A stretch of 64,000 bases of DNA from Flavobacteriaceae bacterium UBA3611 (GCA_002375495.1 DFLU01000014.1:1-64000), one strand, 5' to 3'; positions 53,905-62,794 are shown, counted from the first letter of the stretch. Notes: generated by a model from the letters alone, not told the origin. Made by a program: numbers and translations.

Positions 53905-54361
53905 CACTTGCATCGGCATCTCCCATCACTTCTTCTGCCAAGTCTGCAAAGTCGTTGGCAGCGTCGTCGATGGCTTGTTCGTATTTCGCTTTATCCCAAA
54001 TCTCTACAATATTAATTGCAGAAGAAATAGTAATTTCTTTGGTAATCCCGGCAAAGTCAGCCAGGTCTTTAGGTATGTTTAAACGGCCCGTGGCATCCAA
54101 CTCAACCTGTTTTACCCCAGCTGTAAATCTTCGTATAAAATCTACATTCTTACGGTTAAACCTATTCAGTGAGTTCATCTTGGCCATGAGCGCATTCCAC
54201 TCGTCCATTGGGTATAATTCAAGGCAATTCTGGAATACGGCGCGCTTAATAATAAACCCCGAAGACGCTACAGGCGCCAGCTGCTTTTTTAAAGCAGCCG
54301 GAACCATGACACGCCCCTTGACGTCTGCTTTGCACTCATAAGTTCCTATCAAATTGACCAT
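53891..54361 (-). CDS. mraZ: Division cluster regulator MraZ
   Basis: A 156-residue AbrB-fold repressor of the dcw operon. Two MraZ repeats are seen: YECKADVKGRVMVPAALKKQL and VELDATGRLNIPKDLADFAG, with DEWNALMAKMNSL between them. The ATG at 54361 is right for the family; the open frame to 54424 crosses the promoter. Four GTGGTA boxes upstream are likely its own binding sites. Confidence 0.95.
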   Translation of the reverse strand: MVNLIGTYECKADVKGRVMVPAALKKQLAPVASSGFIIKRAVFQNCLELYPMDEWNALMAKMNSLNRFNRKNVDFIRRFTAGVKQVELDATGRLNIPKDLADFAGITKEITISSAINIVEIWDKAKYEQAIDDAANDFADLAEEVMGDADASDGLS

Positions 54362-54391
54362 CAGGGTTTCCCAAATCTTAATTAACTGATT

Positions 54392-54399
54392 CAAATATA
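54392..54399 (-). promoter_or_regulatory. mraZ -7 element TATATTTG
   Basis: Perfect TAnnTTTG on the minus strand, 30 bases before the mraZ start. The MraZ boxes begin 11 bases further upstream and cover the -33 region. Confidence 0.65.
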
Positions 54400-54410
54400 A
54401 AAAGTATTTA

Positions 54411-54456
54411 CCACTTTTTACCACTAAATACCACTTTGTTGATAAGTTTTACCACT
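54411..54456 (-). promoter_or_regulatory. Four MraZ-box-like direct repeats
   Basis: On the minus strand AGTGG occurs at 54411-54415, 54421-54425, 54431-54435 and 54452-54456. The first three are exactly 10 bp apart and the fourth is 21 bp on. Together they read AAAGTGGTA or TAGTGGTA, like the direct-repeat MraZ sites described in other bacteria. They overlap the mraZ promoter, which suggests self-repression. Confidence 0.65.
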
Positions 54457-54570
54457 ATTCAAGAGAAATAACTTTTAACCGATTGATTATGAACAATTTT
54501 AACCCTTGGTTACAAGTCCAATTTCAGTGCAAACCAGAGATGTCAACGGCAATTCAACTAAACAGAAATG

Positions 54571-54603
54571 TTTGAATTAAGTTGAATAAAAAGTGTATTT
54601 TTG
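54571..54603 (+). promoter_or_regulatory. Promoter TTTG-N21-TATTTTTG
   Basis: TTTG (54571-54574) and TATTTTTG (54596-54603) with a 21-base spacer, 24 bases before the hydrolase ATG at 54628. Matches the Bacteroidota promoter at both boxes. Confidence 0.7.
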
Positions 54604-54627
54604 TTTTTAACAATTGCAATATCCTGC

Positions 54628-55392
54628 ATGACTGACCAACTGAAGAAAGAAGGAAAATTTAGCTATTTAGAATTGGGTGAAGGCACTCCGATTATCATTC
54701 TACACGGATTGATGGGAGGGCTCAGCAACTTCGATGGTGTTGCAGAATTCTTTCCGCCGAAGGGCTACAAAATACTGATTCCAGAACTCCCTATTTATAC
54801 CATGCCGGTATTAAAAACCAATGTGAAGAACTTTGCGAAGTACGTAAAGGCGTTCATGGACCATAAAAAATTGAAGGACGTCATTTTATTAGGGAATTCA
54901 CTTGGCGGGCATATTGGGCTGTTGTGTACCAAATTGTATCCAGAATATATAAAAGCTTTGGTTATCACAGGAAGTTCGGGATTGTACGAAAGCGCTATGG
55001 GCGAAAGCTACCCAAAACGGGGCGACCGCGATTATATTCAGAAAAAAGCAGAAAATGTATTTTACGACCCGAAGGTAGCAACCAAAGAAATTGTAGACGA
55101 AGTATATGCCACCGTTAACGACCGACAAAAATTAATTCGCACCCTAGCCATTGCCAAAAGTGCGATTCGGCATAATATGGGGAAAGACCTTCCTACCATG
55201 GACACCCCAACCTGTATTATTTGGGGAAGAAATGACAATGTTACTCCGCCCCAAGTGGCAGATGAGTTTCACGAAAAACTACCAGATAGCGACCTGTTCT
55301 GGATTGACAAATGTGGCCATGCCGCCATGATGGAGCACCCTAATCAATTTAATGAATTGTTGCACGCTTGGTTGCAAGAACGTAACTTTTAG
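54628..55392 (+). CDS. Alpha/beta hydrolase
   Basis: A 254-residue cytosolic alpha/beta hydrolase. IIILHGLMGGLSNFDG gives the oxyanion region, LLGNSLGGHIGLL the nucleophile elbow (GNSLGG), and the end includes IWGRNDNVTPPQVADEF (acidic) and DKCGHAAMMEHPNQF (His). The substrate is unknown. The ATG at 54628 fits the promoter; the open frame from 54601 begins with TTG inside the promoter. It diverges from mraZ. Confidence 0.88.
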   Translation: MTDQLKKEGKFSYLELGEGTPIIILHGLMGGLSNFDGVAEFFPPKGYKILIPELPIYTMPVLKTNVKNFAKYVKAFMDHKKLKDVILLGNSLGGHIGLLCTKLYPEYIKALVITGSSGLYESAMGESYPKRGDRDYIQKKAENVFYDPKVATKEIVDEVYATVNDRQKLIRTLAIAKSAIRHNMGKDLPTMDTPTCIIWGRNDNVTPPQVADEFHEKLPDSDLFWIDKCGHAAMMEHPNQFNELLHAWLQERNF

Positions 55393-55474
55393 GTCGCACT
55401 AAAGGCAATCTTGCCATTTCGCGAACAATTACCGAACTATTTATAATAAATAACACACTTAAATACCCTATCCC

Positions 55475-56092
55475 TTGAAAATCAAATCGGCAGAATTTGT
55501 AATGAGCAATAGCGAAGTGGCAAAATGTCCCAACAATCGCCTGCCCGAATATGCTTTTATCGGGCGTAGCAATGTGGGAAAATCGTCGCTCATCAATATG
55601 CTGATGCTGCGTAAAAATTTGGCAAAAACTTCGGGGCGCCCTGGCAAGACACAGCTCATTAACCATTTTGTGGTGAATAAAAACTGGTATTTGGTTGATT
55701 TACCTGGGTATGGGTACGCACGCGTATCGAAAAAGGCAAAAAAAACTTTCCAAAAATTCATTACCAATTATTTTGAAAAGCGCAAACAGCTTGTTTTGGC
55801 ATTTGTGTTAGTAGACTGCCGTCATGAACCCCAACCCATCGACTTAGATTTTATGCAGTATTTGGGTGAGCAACAAATTCCGTTTTCCATCGTATTTACA
55901 AAAGCTGACAAACTGAAACCGAAAGCACTAGAGCGCAATATTGAAGCCTACAGGCAACGACTTTTGCAAGATTGGGAAGAAATGCCTCATTATTTTGTTA
56001 CCTCCTCGAGTAATAGCGACGGGCGTGAAGATCTGTTGGATTACATCGATAGGATAAACGAAGAGTTGGGCGGCGAACTTCCCGATATGTAA
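55475..56092 (+). CDS. engB: GTP-binding ribosome/cell-cycle protein EngB (YsxC)
   Basis: An essential small GTPase in ribosome assembly. G1 is GRSNVGKS (residues 30-37), switch region KTSGRPGKTQLIN, G3 DLPGYGYA, G4 FTKADKL and G5 TSSSNSDGRE. The start is TTG (TTG AAA ATC AAA TCG) which matches the conserved MKIKSAEFV; there is no ATG upstream in frame. Confidence 0.94.
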   Translation: MKIKSAEFVMSNSEVAKCPNNRLPEYAFIGRSNVGKSSLINMLMLRKNLAKTSGRPGKTQLINHFVVNKNWYLVDLPGYGYARVSKKAKKTFQKFITNYFEKRKQLVLAFVLVDCRHEPQPIDLDFMQYLGEQQIPFSIVFTKADKLKPKALERNIEAYRQRLLQDWEEMPHYFVTSSSNSDGREDLLDYIDRINEELGGELPDM

Positions 56093-56110
56093 TTCGGTAT
56101 TCGGTTTCCG

Positions 56111-56482
56111 CTAGTTGATTAGTCTTTTCTCTATTTCTGTTATCAATTCAGAAACACCATCTACCGTATCCAAATTTTCAGCATCCATAAAAATGTGTAA
56201 TTCATTATTTTCTTCGGAAAGGATTATGGGGAAATTGTATTTCGGAAGCCATTTGCTTCGGTATTGCCTTAAAAACTCATCCTTGTGCAAAAAAACCATT
56301 TCAATTGCTGAAGCTGTACGAAATTTTTTCCAAGCTGGTTTTTCAGATAAGGCACTAAAAGTAAGCTCGCACAAACTACACTGATACGTTTGTGGGCTCA
56401 ATAGTTTATGGGCACTGTCTAACACCGAATTAACGGCACCACTGTTGGCGTTGTATACAAAAATAAGTTTTGGATTTCCCAA
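56111..56482 (-). CDS. Conserved hypothetical protein
   Basis: A 123-residue protein starting MGNPKLIFVYNANSGAVNSVLDSAHKLLSPQTYQCSLCELT. The YNANSG opening and the Cys-x-x-Cys (CSLCEL) are conserved in Bacteroidota homologues I recall, but no function is known. The Cys pair could bind a metal. It is convergent with engB. Confidence 0.75.
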   Translation of the reverse strand: MGNPKLIFVYNANSGAVNSVLDSAHKLLSPQTYQCSLCELTFSALSEKPAWKKFRTASAIEMVFLHKDEFLRQYRSKWLPKYNFPIILSEENNELHIFMDAENLDTVDGVSELITEIEKRLIN

Positions 56483-56519
56483 AGAATACGATTTGAACCG
56501 AAGGGTTATTTTGAAATTT

Positions 56520-56855
56520 TTACTTTTTCTTAAGCTCTAATTTTTCAGCGAAATAATTGGTAAAATCACTCATGGTAGCGGCCATTTTTTCATCTCCCGT
56601 AGCACGTTTGAAGGTGTCGGTCATCGCCACCAATGTCTGATGGAAAAACACCTGCATTTCATCTAGTGGCATATCTTTGGTCCAAAGATCAATGCGCAGC
56701 GCCTCTTTCGCCTTATGGTCCCATACCGAAAGCAATACAGCTTTCGACTCTTCATTATCTACTCCGCCGTCTGGCGCAGACCAACGCAATTTTTCAGGCA
56801 CTTTGTTCTCGTCTAACGCTACTTCAATTTTGATTTCTGACTTGTGATGTTTCAT
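56520..56855 (-). CDS. gldC: Gliding motility protein GldC
   Basis: A 111-residue soluble protein with the GldC sequence (EIKIEVALDENKVPEKLRWSAPDGG and KEALRIDLWTKDMPLDEMQVFFHQTL). GldC supports gliding motility and type IX secretion in flavobacteria, by an unknown mechanism. It overlaps the gldB end by 1 base; the gldB-gldC pairing is the usual one. Confidence 0.92.
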   Translation of the reverse strand: MKHHKSEIKIEVALDENKVPEKLRWSAPDGGVDNEESKAVLLSVWDHKAKEALRIDLWTKDMPLDEMQVFFHQTLVAMTDTFKRATGDEKMAATMSDFTNYFAEKLELKKK

Positions 56856-57814
56856 TAGTTCTTTTTCGGTTTATATTTTGAATTCTTGAAAATTTCGTCT
56901 GCATTTTTAATAAGCAATTGCGGCACTGTTACCGTATTATTTTCCATATATGATCGCACAATCTGCCAACCGATGTAACGCCCCACCATGCCTGGCGATT
57001 CGTTATCGATTTCCAAGTAAAACTTCGAAAATGGCGCATTAAAGATAAAACGCGGCGCAAGTTTGGGGTCGGTCTTGTACAACAACTCCTTCTCTATAAA
57101 ATAGCGCCACATATCTTCTTCATTATCATTAGCCCATTGCATCTCTTCTTTTGTATAACCAATTTTTTCTGCGTCAGATACGTTGGGCAACCATATGTCT
57201 TTCAAGTACAGTTCCTTTCCGTAGTACACCATTTGGGAAAGCAAATCACGCTTGCTGGGAGGTGAAATAAGTTGGCGCGCATACGCTTCGGCCACGTCGG
57301 GCCCAATCTGGGATGGTTTTAAGTTTTTAGCTATGTACCGCTTAATATTTTCGTAGAATTCATGATCGGATCCTAAGTAAGTATCTAAAGCCAATACCAA
57401 CAAAGTATCTGCTACAATTGCCCTATTTTGATAATCCACATCACTGGTTACTGTAACCGTGGTAGGGGCTTCAAACTCTGGAAAATAATAACTGATATGC
57501 TGAAAAAGTGGAAGTAGCTGATCTTCTATCGTTTCTTCAGTAGGAAAAGCATTTTCAACCGCTTCATTGAGTTGTTGCTGTATGGGGTCGTTCAGATTTC
57601 CTAGCCAAATGCTATCGTGGAACTGCTCGGGAAAAAACACGGGATATTTCTGCTTTAATGAATTCAAAGTCTCAGGAGTAGCGCGCGCAAATTCTTTGTC
57701 GAAACGAACAATCTTCACATCCATAGGAATGGCCTCAATCTCTTGTTCTAACTTACTATCTGAATTGCACGAAAACAATAAGAACATTGAAAAAAACACG
57801 ATGGCATATTTCAT
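56855..57814 (-). CDS. gldB: Gliding motility lipoprotein GldB
   Basis: A 319-residue lipoprotein (MKYAIVFFSMFLLFSCNSD, lipobox FSC) of the GldB family, with VKIVRFDKEFARATPE, FPEFEAPTTVTVTSDVDYQNRAIVADT and GMVGRYIGWQIVRSYM. It is essential for gliding and for type IX secretion in Flavobacterium. The ATG at 57814 is clearly the start, since the longer open frame (to 58054) contains the nadE promoter. It is followed by gldC. Confidence 0.93.
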   Translation of the reverse strand: MKYAIVFFSMFLLFSCNSDSKLEQEIEAIPMDVKIVRFDKEFARATPETLNSLKQKYPVFFPEQFHDSIWLGNLNDPIQQQLNEAVENAFPTEETIEDQLLPLFQHISYYFPEFEAPTTVTVTSDVDYQNRAIVADTLLVLALDTYLGSDHEFYENIKRYIAKNLKPSQIGPDVAEAYARQLISPPSKRDLLSQMVYYGKELYLKDIWLPNVSDAEKIGYTKEEMQWANDNEEDMWRYFIEKELLYKTDPKLAPRFIFNAPFSKFYLEIDNESPGMVGRYIGWQIVRSYMENNTVTVPQLLIKNADEIFKNSKYKPKKN

Positions 57815-57873
57815 AATAAATAGAATTGGCAACTGTTTAACGCTGATCGTTTTAATAAATTTTACTTTTAAAT

Positions 57874-57881
57874 TACATTTG
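57874..57881 (+). promoter_or_regulatory. -7 element TACATTTG of nadE
   Basis: Perfect TAnnTTTG 40 bases before the nadE ATG, in the gldB/nadE divergent region. A palindrome GTGGTA-N6-TACCAC (57881-57898) follows at once and resembles the MraZ-type box near mraZ. Confidence 0.5.
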
Positions 57882-57921
57882 TGGTACAAAATTACCACTA
57901 TTAACGCGTAAACCCTACCGA

Positions 57922-58713
57922 ATGCAGACCGAAAAAGTAATAGACCACATCGTGCAATGGCTGAAAGAATATGCCACCAATGCAAAAATGGACGGATTTG
58001 TTCTCGGTATAAGCGGCGGTATAGACAGCGCCTTAACCTCATCATTATGCGCAAAGACAGGGTTGCGCACCTTGTGTGTTGAAATGCCCATACACCAAGA
58101 CCCTAACCAAGTAACCCGTGCTAAGGAGCACATCGCACAACTCAAAAAGCGCTTTGCCAATGTAAGTGATGTACGTGTAGACCTTACACCCGTGTTTGAA
58201 GAATTTAAAACTGAAATACCTCCAACTTTAGACGATAGTTTTTTAGACCTTAGCTTAGCCAATACAAGAGCGCGTTTACGCATGACCACCTTATACTTTT
58301 TTGCAGGGTTGCACCGATATTTAGTGGCAGGTACTGGAAACAAAGTTGAAGATTTTGGGGTCGGCTTTTTTACCAAATATGGCGATGGAGGCGTAGATTT
58401 GAGTCCGATAGCCGATTTATTAAAAAGTGAAGTATATAAATTAGCAAGGGCGCTCGATGTGCCAAAATCTATTTTAGAAGCGGCGCCCACCGATGGTTTA
58501 TTTGGCGATAGCCGCACAGACGAAGATCAAATTGGCGCCAGTTATGACGAACTAGAATGGGCCATGAAAATGCAGGACGAAGGCAAAGAAGCAAGCGATT
58601 TTGAAGGCAGAAAGCGGCAAGTTTACGATATTTACACACGGTTGAATAGCGCTAACCAACACAAGATGAAGCCAATTCCGGTGTGTTTAATCCCCGAGCG
58701 TCTTAAAAAGTAG
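57922..58713 (+). CDS. nadE: NH3-dependent NAD+ synthetase
   Basis: Last step of NAD synthesis: amidates deamido-NAD using ATP. The ATP-binding P-loop SGGIDS is at residues 31-36; KVEDFGVGFFTKYGDGGVDLSPIADLLKSEVY and PTDGLFGDSRTDEDQIGASYDELEW are family signatures. At 263 residues it lacks the N-terminal glutaminase domain, so it uses free ammonia or a partner. Confidence 0.95.
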   Translation: MQTEKVIDHIVQWLKEYATNAKMDGFVLGISGGIDSALTSSLCAKTGLRTLCVEMPIHQDPNQVTRAKEHIAQLKKRFANVSDVRVDLTPVFEEFKTEIPPTLDDSFLDLSLANTRARLRMTTLYFFAGLHRYLVAGTGNKVEDFGVGFFTKYGDGGVDLSPIADLLKSEVYKLARALDVPKSILEAAPTDGLFGDSRTDEDQIGASYDELEWAMKMQDEGKEASDFEGRKRQVYDIYTRLNSANQHKMKPIPVCLIPERLKK

Positions 58714-58817
58714 GGATTTTAACGAGTTTTCTGTACGTTGAACGAAATTTCCTATCTCCTTAAAACATTTTGAGTAGTTTTGATTTGTAGTATTAGTATT
58801 ACAAAAACCTCACACAA

Positions 58818-58840
58818 CCTTATAACTTCCCCTTATAAGG
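58818..58840 (+). promoter_or_regulatory. Hairpin in the leader of the response-regulator gene
   Basis: CCTTATAA (58818-58825) and TTATAAGG (58833-58840) form an 8 bp stem in the region 30 to 50 bases before the ATG, flanked by partly complementary CACACA / TGTGTG. No long T run follows. It may be an operator or structured leader. Confidence 0.4.
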
Positions 58841-58868
58841 TGTGTCTTTATAAAAGAAAAGACTCAGA

Positions 58869-59501
58869 ATGAAGAAAATTTTTATCGCAGATCACCATCC
58901 AGTGACCCGTAAAGGCATCTCTTGCATGCTAAAAAAGAATGAAAACTTTTCCATTGTTGGTAAAGCAAGTACAGGGGAAGAATTGTACAGCGGCCTTCAA
59001 GAAGAAACTCCAGATATCTTAATCATGGAAATTGACATGCCAAACATAAATGGCATTAACGCCTTGCGCAGTATTAAAACGGAGTTTCCACAAGTTCGTG
59101 TATTAATTTTTTCTACCCATCCCGAAGAAATCTATGCCTTACGATCTATAAAATCTGGCGCAGCTGGTTATGTGCCGAAAACGGCAAGCACCAAAGTGTT
59201 TTTAGGGGCTTTGAAAAAAATCGCCAAAGGCGGAATTTTCCTAAACGAAGAACTTACCTCTACGTTCACAAGCCGAAATGTTGGTGAGAGTAGCGCCATA
59301 AGCCGCTATAAAAAATTATCTTCTAGAGAAATCGAAGTATTGAACTTACTCTCTAGTGGAAAACGAAATAAAGATATCGCAAACGCACTCGATATTAACG
59401 AGAAAACCGTGAGTACGTATAAGACGCGATTGTTGAAAAAATTGAAGGTAGATAATTTGGCAGACTTGATACACCAATCTAGAATGTTTCAGTTTGGATA
59501 A
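58869..59501 (+). CDS. NarL/LuxR-type response regulator with Glu at the phosphorylation site
   Basis: A receiver domain (1-125) joined to a LuxR helix-turn-helix (LSSREIEVLNLLSSGKRNKDIANALDINEKTVSTYKTRLLKKL). The canonical acceptor Asp is replaced by Glu54 (LIMEIDMP), and the second acidic pocket residue is His9 (IADHHP). The conserved Thr/Ser (FSTHP) and Lys (GYVPKTAS) remain. It therefore may not accept phosphate and could be constitutively active or controlled otherwise. No histidine kinase is adjacent; dnaG converges from the other strand. Confidence 0.92.
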   Translation: MKKIFIADHHPVTRKGISCMLKKNENFSIVGKASTGEELYSGLQEETPDILIMEIDMPNINGINALRSIKTEFPQVRVLIFSTHPEEIYALRSIKSGAAGYVPKTASTKVFLGALKKIAKGGIFLNEELTSTFTSRNVGESSAISRYKKLSSREIEVLNLLSSGKRNKDIANALDINEKTVSTYKTRLLKKLKVDNLADLIHQSRMFQFG

Positions 59502-59502
59502 G

Positions 59503-61467
59503 CTACAATACCCTTCGTAACTTTTCAGAAAGAATTTTTTTTAAGGTAAGATAGTCTACAATATCCTGTAGGCTATTTTCATTTTCAGCAGGTGCTGAAG
59601 CTTCCTTTATTTCGTCTGAAAGTTCAGCAATTTTTTTAGACACCAATTCCCTGCGTAAATTCAGTATAGTTTCGCTCACAATTTGTGAAACCGTATATTT
59701 CTTTTCTTTTACAAAAATTTCTTTACGTTCCCAATCGTGCAACTGATACTTCTCCTCTTGCATTAAAATATCGGTCACTGCCTCAGCTTTGTCTGGTGTT
59801 AACTGATTTACCAAGGTTTCAATTTTTAATTCTTGTTGTTGGTTCAGTCTATTGATGATTTCAAAATAGAGTTCTTTAAAGCTGTCGTTGGTAAATTCGA
59901 CCTCATCATCCTGTAAATCGAGATAGATTTTTTCAAAAACCTTGGCATTCGACTTCTCTGGTGAAAAGGTAATTTCTCCCGCTTCGTTTGTTTCTAAAAT
60001 CAAATCTTCGAACTCCTCTTCTACTGTTCCGTAGAGCAATAACAGCTCAATAATCTTTCGCTCTAACTCAAACTGTACATTTACTTTTTCAACCTTTTCT
60101 GTTTGCGGAGGCACGACTTGCATCTGTTCCTGTTGGGCTTGCGGCTTTTTTGAAGCGTCCCTTCGCTCTTTCTGCACCAGTTGCGCCAAGGTGTTGAAAA
60201 GCACTTGTTCAGAAATATCCATGATACGCGAACACTCCTTAATATATACCTCCTGTTTAATAACGTCTGGAATCTTAGAGATACTCACAACCATATCGCG
60301 AATGGTATCGGCCTTTTTAACGGGATCGTTCTTTGCTTCATTGGCCAATAACGAAGCCTTAAAAGCAATAAAATCTTGAGAATTTGCTTCTAAAAATAAG
60401 GTAAGGTCTTCTAACGAATGTGACCTCGCAAAACTATCTGGATCTTCTCCTTCTGGAAAGGTGCAAATCTTCACATTTAGGCCTTGTTCCAAAATCAGGT
60501 CTATTCCGCGGAGCGATGCCCGTAATCCGGCAGCATCACCATCAAACAACACGGTAATGTTGTTGCTCAATCTGTTAATGAGCCTAATTTGTTCTGGTGT
60601 AAGTGCCGTTCCTGACGAAGAAACCACATTCTCTATTCCCGTTTGGTGAAATTGGATGACGTCGGTATAACCTTCTACCAAATAACAATTGTCTTCTTTG
60701 GCAATGGCCTGCTTGGCGTGGTAGATACCATACAGCACCTTACTTTTATGGTAGATATCACTTTCGGGCGAATTGAGGTATTTGGCTGCCTTTTTATCGC
60801 TAGTTAAAATACGCCCCCCAAAACCCAAGGTTCGTCCGCTCATGCTAACGATAGGAAACATAACTCGGCCTTTAAATCGATCGAATTGTTTCTCGCTTTT
60901 CACAATGGTCAAGCCTGTTTTCTCTAAGAAGCTAAGCTGATAGCCATTTTTTAAGGCTTCATCGGTAAAGGCGCTCCAAGCATCAGGCGAATAGCCCAAG
61001 CTGAATTTTTTAATAGTCGCGTCGCTAAATCCGCGTTCTTTAAAATAGGTTTTACCAATGGCCTTGCCCTCTTCGGTTTCCAATAATGTTTTATGGAAAT
61101 ATTCTTTGGCGAACTCACTTACAAGATATAAGCTCTCTCGTTCATTGGCTTGTTGTTTTTGTTCGTCTGTTTGCTCGGTTTCTTCAATCTCGATACCGTA
61201 CTTCTTTGCCAAATATTTGATGGCTTCGGGATAGGTAAAATGCTCGTGCTCCATTAAGAAAGACACTACATTTCCGCCTTTGCCACTGCTAAAATCTTTC
61301 CAAATTTGCTTAACTGGGCTCACCATAAAACTTGGGGTACGCTCGTCGCTAAACGGGCTCAACCCCTTAAAATTGCTCCCCGACTTCTTCAATTGCACGA
61401 AATCGCCAATCACCTCCTCGACGCGGGCAGTTTCAAATACATTATCGATAGTAGTTCTAGAAATCAA
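59503..61467 (-). CDS. dnaG: DNA primase with degenerate zinc-binding domain
   Basis: Synthesises RNA primers for replication. The TOPRIM catalytic part (YLVEGYTDVIQFHQTGIENVVSSSGTAL and VLFDGDAAGLRA) and the C-terminal helicase-binding region are present. In the N-terminal zinc ribbon the usual CPFH and CFGC ligands are replaced: GLSPFSDERTPSF and WKDFSSGKGGNVVSF, so none of the four zinc ligands remains. The fold context is otherwise kept. It starts at 61467 (MISRTTIDNVFETARVEEVIGDFV). Confidence 0.95.
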   Translation of the reverse strand: MISRTTIDNVFETARVEEVIGDFVQLKKSGSNFKGLSPFSDERTPSFMVSPVKQIWKDFSSGKGGNVVSFLMEHEHFTYPEAIKYLAKKYGIEIEETEQTDEQKQQANERESLYLVSEFAKEYFHKTLLETEEGKAIGKTYFKERGFSDATIKKFSLGYSPDAWSAFTDEALKNGYQLSFLEKTGLTIVKSEKQFDRFKGRVMFPIVSMSGRTLGFGGRILTSDKKAAKYLNSPESDIYHKSKVLYGIYHAKQAIAKEDNCYLVEGYTDVIQFHQTGIENVVSSSGTALTPEQIRLINRLSNNITVLFDGDAAGLRASLRGIDLILEQGLNVKICTFPEGEDPDSFARSHSLEDLTLFLEANSQDFIAFKASLLANEAKNDPVKKADTIRDMVVSISKIPDVIKQEVYIKECSRIMDISEQVLFNTLAQLVQKERRDASKKPQAQQEQMQVVPPQTEKVEKVNVQFELERKIIELLLLYGTVEEEFEDLILETNEAGEITFSPEKSNAKVFEKIYLDLQDDEVEFTNDSFKELYFEIINRLNQQQELKIETLVNQLTPDKAEAVTDILMQEEKYQLHDWERKEIFVKEKKYTVSQIVSETILNLRRELVSKKIAELSDEIKEASAPAENENSLQDIVDYLTLKKILSEKLRRVL

Positions 61468-61599
61468 TTAGGTCAATTTTAATTCCGAAGAAAAGATACA
61501 CAAATGTAGTTGAATTAACGTCTACTGGACAAATTCCAAATAACAAAAAAAGGCCCCAAGTAAGGAACCTTTTCTTGACTGATGAATGAATGGCTAATT

Positions 61600-62664
61600 C
61601 TAGTCCCAATCCCATCGAACACCTAACGACACATTGCGCTGTTCGGTTGGATTATCTTTAAAGATGGTATTTAAGTCGTATTTTGCATATAACGAAATGT
61701 CACCATAACCTACATAAGCACTTAATCCGTAAATAAAATTATTGGTATTATAGCCTGCTTTCAATTTCTGCTTTACGTCTTCGCCATCGTCTTCAAACTT
61801 CAGTTTTTGGCGCGTACTCAAGTTTACACCTGCATAGCCTCCTACACCAAGTTTAAAGCTTCTGTCTGTATCATACCTAAAATAGTCTTCCTTTTCAATT
61901 TTTCGTGATCCACCGATTTCAAAATGGATGGGTACTACGAGATGGTCCATTCTAAACTTCGATTTGTCCAAATCGAGCGGAAATTCTTGTAATTCTGTTT
62001 GTTCTCCCGTATCTACCACAAATCGGTTATCGGTAGGCTTTAAGCCATTAAACTGAAATGAGAGTCCGTAACGAAACCGCAGCCAATTGCTTTCTTCGAA
62101 CACGCGTGTACTCCATGCCAATCCTAATTCTGCGTATCGGCTCCCGCCAATTTTATAAGGCGAATCGTCTAATCCCTGTCCGTCTATTATGGCATTGTTG
62201 AGTCCGAATGAAAACACCAGTTCTGAAGTAGTTCTACGGTCGTATTTTGGTGTTCTTACTTTTCTATTTTGAACCTTAATCCCCCAAATACGGTCGTTGT
62301 CTAAATCTTTTTGACCCATTCCTAAAACTATTCTAGTACCTTGATTTTTCTCCTCTAAGGTTCCATTTCGTTCCAATAGTGCCATTTTATTATTAATTAT
62401 CGCTACTCGGTTTTCAATATTGAGCGCTCTTATCTCTGCCGCTTCTTGCTTTTTGTTAGCGGCTTCTTCTGCTGTGAGTGTACCATTTTCGAGTTGCAGA
62501 TTAATCGTTGCCACTTCTTTTTTAAGTGCTTCCTTTTCTTCGTTTACGACTTCGGTTTTGGCCTTTTCCAAGGTTTCTTTCATGGTAAGTTCTTCTTGAG
62601 CGATACCCAAAGTAGATGCTAGTATAATTAAAACCAGCGCTGTACATAAATTAATTGTTTTCAT
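61600..62664 (-). CDS. Outer-membrane beta-barrel protein
   Basis: The ATG at 62664 gives a signal peptide (MKTINLCTALVLIILASTLGIAQ). A charged coiled-coil region (KETLEKAKTEVVNEEKEALKKEVATINLQLEN) comes next, and then alternating strands with aromatic ends (FRYGLSFQF, SLYAKYDLNTIF, final SLGVRWDWD), as in porin-like or OmpA-like barrels. Function unknown. It is downstream of a probable ECF sigma/anti-sigma pair, which may control it. Confidence 0.8.
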   Translation of the reverse strand: MKTINLCTALVLIILASTLGIAQEELTMKETLEKAKTEVVNEEKEALKKEVATINLQLENGTLTAEEAANKKQEAAEIRALNIENRVAIINNKMALLERNGTLEEKNQGTRIVLGMGQKDLDNDRIWGIKVQNRKVRTPKYDRRTTSELVFSFGLNNAIIDGQGLDDSPYKIGGSRYAELGLAWSTRVFEESNWLRFRYGLSFQFNGLKPTDNRFVVDTGEQTELQEFPLDLDKSKFRMDHLVVPIHFEIGGSRKIEKEDYFRYDTDRSFKLGVGGYAGVNLSTRQKLKFEDDGEDVKQKLKAGYNTNNFIYGLSAYVGYGDISLYAKYDLNTIFKDNPTEQRNVSLGVRWDWD

Positions 62665-62699
62665 AATTGTTCGTGTTTTTAGTGTCCGAATTAGGGACG

Positions 62700-62791
62700 G
62701 TGATTGATGAATACCCCTTCCGATTCCGCTGTGCGGAACCACCTTCCCCCTAAAAAAGGGGAAGGAAATAAAGAGAATGTTTTAATAGAAT
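62700..62791. repeat. Intergenic palindromes upstream of the barrel gene
   Basis: Two palindromes: TTCCGATTCCGCTGTGCGGAA and CTTCCCCCTAAAAAAGGGGAAGG (8 bp CCTTCCCC / GGGGAAGG arms). They resemble the small flavobacterial intergenic repeats found elsewhere in this window. A terminator role for the upstream gene is possible. Confidence 0.55.
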
Positions 62792-62794
62792 TTG

